NCBI GenBank assembly: GCA_964351875.1
Contig: CAYGQC010000126.1
Location: 1 to 11,868 of the forward strand
Reading direction: 5' to 3'
Source of the DNA: JANSWO01 sp964351875
GTDB taxonomy: Bacteria; Pseudomonadota; Gammaproteobacteria; Pseudomonadales; Azotimanducaceae
DNA: 11,868 bases
Every line of letters starts with the position of its first letter. Position 1 is the first letter of the stretch. The notes beneath the pieces are model-generated. The model worked only from the letters and a program-made list of their open reading frames with translations, was not told the DNA's origin and did no database searches. A program made the position numbers and the translations under genes. Positions 1-6,160 of the stretch are shown in pieces.

Positions 1-437
1 TGTTTCTGGTCCTGGCGTTCGCTGTTTCGATCAATGTTTTCTTGACCTACCAGCAAATTCCGCAGCAAACACTGGCCGCGATGGAGGGCATGATTACGTC
101 GCCGATCGAGTTCCTGCTACTGGGCAATTTGTTGTTGCTGCTGGTCGGCATGGTTATCGATATCGGTTCGGCTGTGCTGATTCTCGGACCGCTACTTGAG
201 CCGATGGCGAATCGATTGGGTATCGACTCCGTACAGCTCGGTATCATGATGATCGTGAACCTTGGTATCGGTTACCTGACGCCACCGATGGGTCTTAATC
301 TGATCGTCGCCATGGGTGCCTTTCGTGAGGATTTCAGTACCTGCGTGAAGGCAATGCTGCCGTTCATCGGTTTGATGCTGCTCGCATTGGCCATCATCGC
401 GATGTTCCCATCCATCAGTACGTTCCTGCTGACATGA
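1..437 (+). CDS. TRAP transporter large permease subunit (DctM type), C-terminal part
   Basis: This is the 3' end of a gene that begins before the window; the reading frame is open from base 3 to the TGA at 435-437. The visible ~144 residues are almost wholly hydrophobic, with about three to four membrane segments. They include the stretch LTPPMGLNLIVA and the preceding IMMIVNLGIGY, the conserved end of DctM-type permeases, which normally have about 12 membrane helices and 425 or more residues. TRAP permeases work with a small DctQ subunit and a periplasmic DctP binding protein to import organic acids and similar solutes, driven by a sodium gradient. Those partners would lie upstream, outside the window. 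The substrate cannot be told from this fragment. The stop codon overlaps the next start (ATGA), so the two are translationally coupled. Family assignment is firm. Confidence 0.93.
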   Translation, partial: FLVLAFAVSINVFLTYQQIPQQTLAAMEGMITSPIEFLLLGNLLLLLVGMVIDIGSAVLILGPLLEPMANRLGIDSVQLGIMMIVNLGIGYLTPPMGLNLIVAMGAFREDFSTCVKAMLPFIGLMLLALAIIAMFPSISTFLLT

Positions 438-1015
438 GCCGGCTCGAGCCGCTGAAAACGGGTGAATTGAGTGAAAGTGTCAGGGCGACACTCGATGGCG
501 CTGAAGCCGTGATGGGTTTTGCGGCAAATGACGCGTTGACCATGGCGCGCAACCCGCTGTTGCTCGAGCGGTTCGCAGATCTCGTTTCCACCTTGTATCA
601 GCCGAATAGCAAAGTGCCTATCCGCACGAAGCGCTTGGTGGGCCTGATGGCGTCCAGCGCCGCGGGCTGTCTGTATTGCACGGCGCACACGAGTCACAGC
701 GCGCTTGCGGATGGCTTGTCCGTCGAAGATGTGAATGAGCTCTGGAACTATGAAACGTCACAACGCTTCACAGCCGCCGAGACGGCGGCGATCCGCATTG
801 CTCATCATGGCGCGCTGACACCCAATGAAGTGAGCGATGAGATGTATCAGCAATTCGCAGAACACTTTGACGGCGACGCTCAGGTAGAGCTCGTTGGCGT
901 TCTCTCTCTGTTCGGTTTTCTTAATCGGTGGAATGCTACTTTTCGTACAGACGTGGAAGCGTTGCCGGCTACATCGCTTGCCGAGATTTCCGGTGAAACG
1001 GGCTTGGAGGTTTGA
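434..1015 (+). CDS. carboxymuconolactone decarboxylase / AhpD-like family protein
   Basis: A 193-residue cytoplasmic protein of the CMD/AhpD fold. Residues 78-90 (GCLYCTAHTSHSA) carry the CxxC pair Cys79 and Cys82 followed by His85, the thiol redox motif of AhpD-like and peroxidase-related CMD proteins. Those proteins act as thiol-disulfide or alkylhydroperoxidase components. True carboxymuconolactone decarboxylases lack this Cys pair, so a redox role is more likely than aromatic catabolism. The ATG at 434 sits inside the stop of the TRAP permease and has no good Shine-Dalgarno of its own, suggesting coupled translation. The DoxX-like gene follows after a 64-base gap. Family sure; substrate unknown. 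Confidence 0.88.
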   Translation: MSRLEPLKTGELSESVRATLDGAEAVMGFAANDALTMARNPLLLERFADLVSTLYQPNSKVPIRTKRLVGLMASSAAGCLYCTAHTSHSALADGLSVEDVNELWNYETSQRFTAAETAAIRIAHHGALTPNEVSDEMYQQFAEHFDGDAQVELVGVLSLFGFLNRWNATFRTDVEALPATSLAEISGETGLEV

Positions 1016-1068
1016 ACTCTTCTCACCCGGCCCGGTCGAACAATCCAATCATCAGCAAGCAGAACGTC

Positions 1069-1075
1069 GGGGAGG
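1069..1075 (+). promoter_or_regulatory. Shine-Dalgarno for the DoxX-like gene
   Basis: GGGGAGG lies four bases before a GTG at 1080. It sets the start there rather than at upstream in-frame candidates, which would run through the end of the AhpD-like gene. Confidence 0.65.
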
Positions 1076-1079
1076 TGTT

Positions 1080-1532
1080 GTGAAGAAGGTATTGCCGTGG
1101 GTGTTGGTGGTCTATATCGCCTTCGTGTTCGTTCAGTCACTCTTCTTTAAGTTTGCAGGCTCCCAAGAGACGGTCATCATCTTCAACACGATTGCGGATT
1201 GGATGTCCGGAATAGGTGTTCTTGCCTGGGCGGCTGAACCTTTCAGAGCCTACGGCGGCTGGGCGGTTGGCCTTACGGAACTTGTTGCGGCCGTTTTGCT
1301 GTTTATCCCGCGCACGCGGGCCATCGGTGCGCTGATTGCCTTGATCGTTATCAGCGGTGCGATCTTCTTCCACCTGGGAACGCCGCTCGGTGTCGATCGT
1401 GTGGTTGACGATGCAGGCAATACGGACGGCGGCGTATTGTTCTTCATGGCCTGTGGTGTCTGGATTGCTGCAGCGATTACGCTGTATCTCAATCGAAGCC
1501 AGCTAGGCCGCTCAGAAAATATGGGCCGATAA
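1080..1532 (+). CDS. DoxX-like family membrane protein
   Basis: About 150 residues with four hydrophobic segments, starting at GTG 1080 behind a strong GGAGG. The frame stays open further upstream to about 894, but that stretch overlaps the AhpD-like gene in another frame and is not likely coding. The first helix ends in SLFFKFAGS. A later helix reads LTELVAAVLLFIPRTR, followed by a helix ending in GAIFFHLGTPLG and an acidic loop (DRVVDDAGNTDGG) before the last helix. This order matches DoxX-like inner-membrane proteins, some of which pair with quinone-linked or thiol-redox partners. The AhpD-like neighbour upstream makes a membrane redox role reasonable, as an inference. The stop is one base from the next start. 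Confidence 0.85.
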   Translation: MKKVLPWVLVVYIAFVFVQSLFFKFAGSQETVIIFNTIADWMSGIGVLAWAAEPFRAYGGWAVGLTELVAAVLLFIPRTRAIGALIALIVISGAIFFHLGTPLGVDRVVDDAGNTDGGVLFFMACGVWIAAAITLYLNRSQLGRSENMGR

Positions 1533-1533
1533 C

Positions 1534-2250
1534 ATGTTGAATCGATGGATCTTTGCCGCTGTCTTAGTGCTTGCTTCGCCGCTTGTTGCGACCGCGTTCG
1601 CCGCTGACGAGGCAGCCTGGGAGCTCAAACGCGACAAGGATGGAATCACGGTGTACACCCGTCCGGTGGAAGGTTCGAGCTATCGCGCGGTACAGGCGGT
1701 GATGACGGTGGCGACCACGCCTTCGGCGGCCGTTGCGCTGATTTTTGATACGGACGCTTGCCCGCAGTGGGCTGATCTCTGCAAGGAAAGCCGGGTATTC
1801 GAAGAGGTCTCCGAAACTGAGATGTTTGTTTACACGCTCAATGACATTCCATGGCCGGTGTCGGACCGAGACGCGACCACACATGTTGTTTGGGAGCACA
1901 GCGAGAGCGATGGCACGGTGACGATGACCGCTACCGTTGTGAGTGACAAACTGCCGGAAGAGCCTCGCACCGTTCGCCTATCGGAAGGCACTACAAATTG
2001 GATCTTCCGGCCGTTGCCTGATGGTCAGTTAGAAATCACTTCGCGCGCGCACATAGAACCCGGCGGTGCGATTCCAGGCTGGCTTTCAAACCGACTGCTG
2101 GTGGACTCTCCGTTCACGACCATGGAAGGCATGCGGGAACAGTTGCTCAGCGGTCGCTATGACGACGTTGAGATCGCCTTCATTGACGGCGTGCAGGAAT
2201 CAGCAGCACCCGAGACGAGTGAGCTAGTCGAGTACGCGGCAGACGAATAG
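1534..2250 (+). CDS. secreted START-domain (SRPBCC fold) protein
   Basis: A 238-residue protein with an N-terminal signal peptide: MLNR, a hydrophobic core to about residue 19, and a likely cut after ATAFA at residue 23. After this the START/lipid-binding fold runs to about residue 210, with WELKRDKDGITVYTRPV near its start, DTDACPQWADLC in the middle and LSNRLLVDSPFTTMEGMR in the last long helix. START domains form a cavity that binds lipids or other hydrophobic molecules; the bacterial ligands are mostly unknown. Translation is probably coupled to the DoxX-like gene, since the gap is one base. The 3' end overlaps the converging methyltransferase gene by 27 bases. I see no lipobox, so a soluble periplasmic location is expected. 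Confidence 0.85.
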   Translation: MLNRWIFAAVLVLASPLVATAFAADEAAWELKRDKDGITVYTRPVEGSSYRAVQAVMTVATTPSAAVALIFDTDACPQWADLCKESRVFEEVSETEMFVYTLNDIPWPVSDRDATTHVVWEHSESDGTVTMTATVVSDKLPEEPRTVRLSEGTTNWIFRPLPDGQLEITSRAHIEPGGAIPGWLSNRLLVDSPFTTMEGMREQLLSGRYDDVEIAFIDGVQESAAPETSELVEYAADE

Positions 2251-2967
2251 CGCCCATCCCAAAGCGTCGCGATCCGAGTTGATGTGGTCGCGTTTGAATG
2301 GCTCGAGCATCGCTTCGAACTCGGCGCGCTCCGGATGATCCGGGTTGTTTTGCAGCCATGTATCGGCGGCGTGCCAGTGTTGGCTTTCGTAACGGTCCCA
2401 ATCATCCAGGGACGAATCGATTAGGCCTACCAGGCGTAACCCGTTTTCGTTCAGCATGTTTGCGGTGTCCTGCAGACTGCGCTGCGCGCCACCGGAGAAG
2501 TGTTTGGCGCTTTCAGGCGGTACAGGCTTGTCGCGAGCATAGATATCGCCTAGGGCGATCATTCCGCCAATACAAACCTGAGGTCGTAGCCAGTCGAGCA
2601 TTTCCTCGAATGAGCCTATTGCAAACGATGCGCCGATGCACAAGCCAAGATCAAAGTGTCGAGGTTTTGGTTGCACGGTCTTTGCATCAGCCGTGATGAC
2701 GTTTAATGAGCCTCTGCCAACCTGCGCAGCCGCTAGCTCCCGCGCTTCGTCTGCGAACCCGTCGATGAACTCGATGCCTTCCGCTTCGACGGCGTAACGC
2801 TTGATCAGACGTCTCAGCAACCATGCCCTGCCGCAACCCAGGTCGAGGATGCGCTGCCCGTCAGTTACGTTGCAGTAGTCGATCAGCCAGTCGAGTTTCG
2901 CCTCACTTGTTGGGTTCTGGAACGTGTGATTGGCTTCGATGATGGTGAAGAAGTCGGTAAGTTTCAC
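2224..2967 (-). CDS. class I SAM-dependent methyltransferase
   Basis: A cytoplasmic protein of about 247 residues with a Rossmann-fold methyltransferase core. The SAM-binding motif I is RILDLGCGRAW near residues 39-49, then an acidic residue after strand 2 (GIEFIDGF) and a further core strand around FDLGLCIGASFAIGSFEEML. The C-terminal part has no recognised subfamily signature, so the substrate is unknown. A TTG at 2976 would be the longest start, but the AGGGG at 2978-2982 lies only one base from it. The GTG at 2967 is ten bases from the same AGGGG and is preferred. The gene is the last of the four-gene minus-strand operon, about 10-20 bases after the kinase-like gene, and ends inside the START gene. 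Confidence 0.88.
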   Translation of the reverse strand: MKLTDFFTIIEANHTFQNPTSEAKLDWLIDYCNVTDGQRILDLGCGRAWLLRRLIKRYAVEAEGIEFIDGFADEARELAAAQVGRGSLNVITADAKTVQPKPRHFDLGLCIGASFAIGSFEEMLDWLRPQVCIGGMIALGDIYARDKPVPPESAKHFSGGAQRSLQDTANMLNENGLRLVGLIDSSLDDWDRYESQHWHAADTWLQNNPDHPERAEFEAMLEPFKRDHINSDRDALGWALFVCRVLD

Positions 2968-2985
2968 GATATTCAAACCCCTGGA

Positions 2986-3879
2986 TTAGTGAGACCCGCT
3001 CAGTAAGCGGCCGACGACCAGTGCGGATTCCTCGGCAACGGTCGGGTTGCTGTGTAGATAATAAGGCCAAGCGATAAGCGCCATGCTGAGCGCCCAGCCA
3101 CGCCCGCGTTGCCAGCTCGCGTCGTCCGTGTTCAATGTGTGTCGATAGGCGTCTCGCCCGGCGCGGTCAAATACATACCACGCGGGAAGCAGATCCACGG
3201 CGGGGTCACCGGCCGCCATTAGCCCCCAATCGATCACGGCGGTCAGTCGACCATTGCGCGTGAGCAGATTACCGGCGTGCAAGTCACCGTGATGCCACAA
3301 CGGCGGATTCGCCCAGGTAGCGGCGTTCAACGCGTCCTGCCAGCAGCGCAGAACGGGCGCTGGCTCGATCAGTTCGAGTTTGGCGAGTTCCTCGATACTG
3401 TGCCTGACCGCTTTGTCTCGCAGTACCAGATCGCAGCCCCTTCCAACGTTCGTCTTTCCCGGCCGCGGCGCGCCGTCGGTGGGTAGCGTGCGCAATGCCA
3501 GCACAAACCCGGCCAGAAGTTGAGCCGCAGCAGGTTGATCCGCGGGCGGAGCGGTGCGTGCATCGTTTCCCACAAGCCAGCGGCAAATGGCAAAAGGCCA
3601 GGGGAATGTTGTATCGGGTTGGCCAACGGCAATGGGTGCTGGTAACTCCAGTGAAGATTCATGGCGTAGCTGTTGTGCAAACCAGGGTAGCCATCGAGCT
3701 TCGCGTTGCGCGTGCTGGGCGGCCGGCTCAACCGCCGGCAGGCGTATGACCATATCGTCACCCAGACGCAGCAGGTGGTTGTCCGTACCGGTGGATTGCA
3801 CGGCTCCGATCGGTAGATGAGACCAGTCGGGGAACTGAGTGGCGATTAGCTGTCTCGCGACCTTGATCATGTTCCTCAT
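2986..3879 (-). CDS. aminoglycoside phosphotransferase (APH) family kinase-like protein
   Basis: 297 residues, the usual size for APH-fold small-molecule kinases. The N-lobe shows a nucleotide-loop-like STGTDNHLLRLGDDMVIRLP (residues 29-48), with Arg46 where protein kinases have the strand-3 Lys, and a downstream Glu60. The C-lobe has the Brenner motif HGDLHAGNLL (His197, Asp199, Asn204) and IDWG (Asp217), so the phosphotransfer site looks intact. Members of this large family phosphorylate sugars, choline, antibiotics and other hydroxylated compounds. Nothing here indicates drug resistance, and a metabolic substrate is more likely given the operon. ATG 3879 and ATG 3870 are both possible starts and neither has a well-placed Shine-Dalgarno. 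The upstream hydrolase gene ends 43 bases away. Confidence 0.87.
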   Translation of the reverse strand: MRNMIKVARQLIATQFPDWSHLPIGAVQSTGTDNHLLRLGDDMVIRLPAVEPAAQHAQREARWLPWFAQQLRHESSLELPAPIAVGQPDTTFPWPFAICRWLVGNDARTAPPADQPAAAQLLAGFVLALRTLPTDGAPRPGKTNVGRGCDLVLRDKAVRHSIEELAKLELIEPAPVLRCWQDALNAATWANPPLWHHGDLHAGNLLTRNGRLTAVIDWGLMAAGDPAVDLLPAWYVFDRAGRDAYRHTLNTDDASWQRGRGWALSMALIAWPYYLHSNPTVAEESALVVGRLLSGSH

Positions 3880-3922
3880 CTCGCGGATCTATGCTGACAA
3901 CGATGGAACACGGCGCGAAGGG

Positions 3923-5278
3923 CTACAGAAAGCCCAGTGTGCGATCCAGCGTGTCCTGGCCCGCACGCAGCATGTCGATCGTCTGCTGATGGAGCTGGCT
4001 GGTATCGGGAAGCGGTAACTCATTGCGCTCGCTTGCTCGTCGATCAGCCCAATTGCGGTATTGGCTGCGAAAGCGGCAGAAATGCCAGGCAGCGTGCAGG
4101 TGGCCGCCGTCCCAACGCGGCCGGATGTCCGGCACGTCGATGTCCGCGGGCGCGCCTAGCTGACCGGAGCCGATAGCAGCCGCTGCCAATCTTGCGCCTA
4201 AACCCTCGCCGCTAACCTGACGGCATCCCAGTGCGGTAATCGCGTCGCTGACGAGGCTTAGCAGGTCGTCCCGATTAGCCGGGCAGGGCAGTGTTGTCAG
4301 TCCGTGGCCAGGCAGGTCGATTCGCAGGTTTGCAGCGCTGTTTGGCTGGTAGGCGCTCGAGCACCCGGCCGGGTGCAGCCACAGTTCCTCACCCGCGCCG
4401 ACGACAAATAGCTGCGCGCCAGCCAAACGCACGTAGCGTTTGCTGCCGCTCTCAATGGTGGGAGTAGCAGTGTCTGCCGGGTACTGCCTCAGAAACGTGC
4501 TTATTCGGGCGAAGCGCTCAGCAGCAACGAGCCCTGCGTCCACAGTAACGTTGTCTTGGCTTGCGAGCCGTGGAACGTGCTCCATCAACACGTCTGCTGG
4601 GTCGCAGGTGACCAGAACCGGGACCGTCACAGCGCCGATTCTCCCAGCACCATCCGCGCGCAACGCAGCCGCGTACGGTGCGCGGTAGTTGTCTCCCGCG
4701 ACGAGGAAATCCATTGCGCGGCTGTGCAGTCGATCGACCTCGCCCAGGTCATAGGCGATGCGGCGACCTGATTGAATATGCCAGGGGAAGAACCAGTTTT
4801 GATCGATAGCTCGCGACCAGATCCGCGCCAGGTGCTCACCGCTGGGTCTGGGCGTCACCGTTTGCAGATAGTGCTCGTCAAGTTGCACGGCTTCCTGCTC
4901 TGTCCATAGAGGCAGACCATCAGCGACGAGCGCGGTCACGCGTTGGGGAAAGCGTCTCGCCAGCTCGGCGGCGAAGCAAGCGCCCGTATGAAATCCGTAC
5001 GCGCCGACTTGCTGGATGCCGAGCGCATCGAGCAGTTCTATTTGCGCCTCGGCATAGCTGCCGGTGTCGCTCGGCGAGCCCGGCAGAGGGTCAGACTCGC
5101 CATTGCCCGGTGTGTCGGGTGCGATGACGAGAAACTCTTCTGCCAGGTGCTCGATCAGTGGCGTCAGCGTCGTTGCGCTATTGGGTGAGCCGTGCAGCAG
5201 CAGCACTGGCGCTCCGCGCCCCGCCATTAGCAGGTGTATATCTCTGCCGCCGACACTTACGAACTGGCGGTCGATCAT
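3923..5278 (-). CDS. two-part alpha/beta hydrolase-like protein with non-canonical nucleophile site
   Basis: 451 residues, against about 270-300 for a simple alpha/beta hydrolase. The first ~265 residues form a hydrolase domain: oxyanion segment HGSPNS (29-34), DTPGNGES (55-62), nucleophile elbow YGFHTGA (94-100), acid region TCDPADV (224-230). At the elbow the usual Ser/Asp/Cys is His97, and the usual late catalytic His before FL is not seen (DAGLVAAERFARISTFL). From about residue 280 a second, shorter stretch echoes the fold: RIDLPGHGLT (319-328) matches the strand-4 loop and VSGEGLGARLAAA (355-367) an elbow with Gly at the nucleophile position. The end carries GGHLHAAWHF (391-400) and a helix-rich tail. 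ATG 5278 overlaps the crotonase stop (ATGA). Function unknown; it may be a variant enzyme or a pseudoenzyme. Confidence 0.85.
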   Translation of the reverse strand: MIDRQFVSVGGRDIHLLMAGRGAPVLLLHGSPNSATTLTPLIEHLAEEFLVIAPDTPGNGESDPLPGSPSDTGSYAEAQIELLDALGIQQVGAYGFHTGACFAAELARRFPQRVTALVADGLPLWTEQEAVQLDEHYLQTVTPRPSGEHLARIWSRAIDQNWFFPWHIQSGRRIAYDLGEVDRLHSRAMDFLVAGDNYRAPYAAALRADGAGRIGAVTVPVLVTCDPADVLMEHVPRLASQDNVTVDAGLVAAERFARISTFLRQYPADTATPTIESGSKRYVRLAGAQLFVVGAGEELWLHPAGCSSAYQPNSAANLRIDLPGHGLTTLPCPANRDDLLSLVSDAITALGCRQVSGEGLGARLAAAAIGSGQLGAPADIDVPDIRPRWDGGHLHAAWHFCRFRSQYRNWADRRASERNELPLPDTSQLHQQTIDMLRAGQDTLDRTLGFL

Positions 5279-6075
5279 CGGGTTGACCCCGGCGCGAAGT
5301 TGGGCGCGCGTTTGGCGATAAAGGCAGCGGTTCCCTCAGTGAAGTCATCCGAGTGAAACGCGCCTGCGAATAACTCAGCCAGTTGCTCGCTATCCTGGCC
5401 GATGTCGGACTCGATCGAGGCGAGCATGGTTTTTACTCGCGCAAGCGCATCAGGCGAACGCGCGCTCAACCCATCAATTGTGGTGCGGACGGTGAGATCC
5501 AGTTCGTCTGGCTGGGTGACCTGGCTGATGAGGCCCCATTGTTCGGCGGTGGTGGCATCGATGCGCTCCGCTCCCATCAACAAGCGTTTGCTGCGAGTGA
5601 TGCCGATGCGCGCTACCAGGCGTTGGCAATCGCGAAACGAGTAGGCAGTGCCGAGCGCGGTTGGGTTGATGCCGAAGCGGGCGCTTCGATCCGCGATCTG
5701 TAGGTCACAGGCGAGCGCCAGCGCACAGCCGCCGCCCATGCATGGCCCTCGAATGGCGGCGATGGTTGGCATTGTTAGAGCATCAATAGCGTCGAGCGCT
5801 CTGGCGATGTTCTCTGATGATGTCTCGGCGGCCTGGGCGCTGCCATAAGCCTGCGCAAATTCTGATATGTCAGCGCCGGCGCAGAACGCTGAACCTTCTC
5901 CTCGGATCGTCAGGGTACGTGGATTGCGCTGGGCCACTTCTGACAGTCTCTCCGCGAGCTGCAGCCACATTGCCTGGGACAGCGCGTTGCGCTTTGCCGG
6001 CTGATTCAGCGTCAGCGTCATGTGCTCGCCCTGGGCCGTGCTTTGTGTGCTTAGGTCGATGCTTGCCTGTGTCAT
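5275..6075 (-). CDS. enoyl-CoA hydratase/isomerase (crotonase) family protein, lacking both catalytic Glu
   Basis: About 266 residues with the crotonase fold: NQPAKRNALS near residue 24, first oxyanion segment SAFCAGADISEF (62-73), second oxyanion segment GPCMGGGCALALACD (110-124), then ARFGINPTALG (132-142). In hydratases the two acids lie in GGGxELA and FGxPExxLG. Here they are Ala118 and Pro138, so classical hydration of an enoyl-CoA is doubtful, though CoA-thioester binding should remain. Crotonase relatives also do isomerase, decarboxylase, hydrolase or C-C cleavage chemistry. Start candidates are ATG 6075 and ATG 6090, neither with a good Shine-Dalgarno; the frame stays open to 6207 but would run into the divergent symporter. 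First gene of the operon, overlapping the hydrolase start by ATGA. Confidence 0.87.
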   Translation of the reverse strand: MTQASIDLSTQSTAQGEHMTLTLNQPAKRNALSQAMWLQLAERLSEVAQRNPRTLTIRGEGSAFCAGADISEFAQAYGSAQAAETSSENIARALDAIDALTMPTIAAIRGPCMGGGCALALACDLQIADRSARFGINPTALGTAYSFRDCQRLVARIGITRSKRLLMGAERIDATTAEQWGLISQVTQPDELDLTVRTTIDGLSARSPDALARVKTMLASIESDIGQDSEQLAELFAGAFHSDDFTEGTAAFIAKRAPNFAPGSTR

Positions 6076-6082
6076 ATAGTCG

Positions 6083-6111
6083 TTACCCATTCCCGATGCG
6101 TCGCATACAAT
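6083..6111 (+). promoter_or_regulatory. possible promoter for the symporter gene
   Basis: TTACCC (6083-6088, three of six to the -35 consensus), a 17-base spacer, then TACAAT (6106-6111, five of six to the -10 consensus). It lies in the short divergent gap between the crotonase and symporter genes and about 50 bases before the preferred TTG start. Seen by eye only. Confidence 0.3.
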
Positions 6112-6160
6112 GGCGCTTGCTCCGCGTGGTTTTCCGCGTGCCGTGTTCGTCAGGATCGTT

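Noticed and set aside
894..1079. In-frame extension upstream of the DoxX-like gene
   Set aside because: It overlaps the AhpD-like gene in a different frame and has no family match. A strong GGGGAGG sits just before GTG 1080.
2298..2696. Open frame of 132 codons on the plus strand
   Set aside because: It lies opposite the methyltransferase gene, whose motifs are clear. The product is Arg/Cys-rich with no recognisable domain, as expected for antisense of a GC-rich gene.
2986..3879. Antibiotic-resistance reading of the APH-family gene
   Set aside because: The APH fold is shared by many metabolic kinases. There is no mobile element, resistance-gene neighbour or close resemblance to a known aminoglycoside enzyme.
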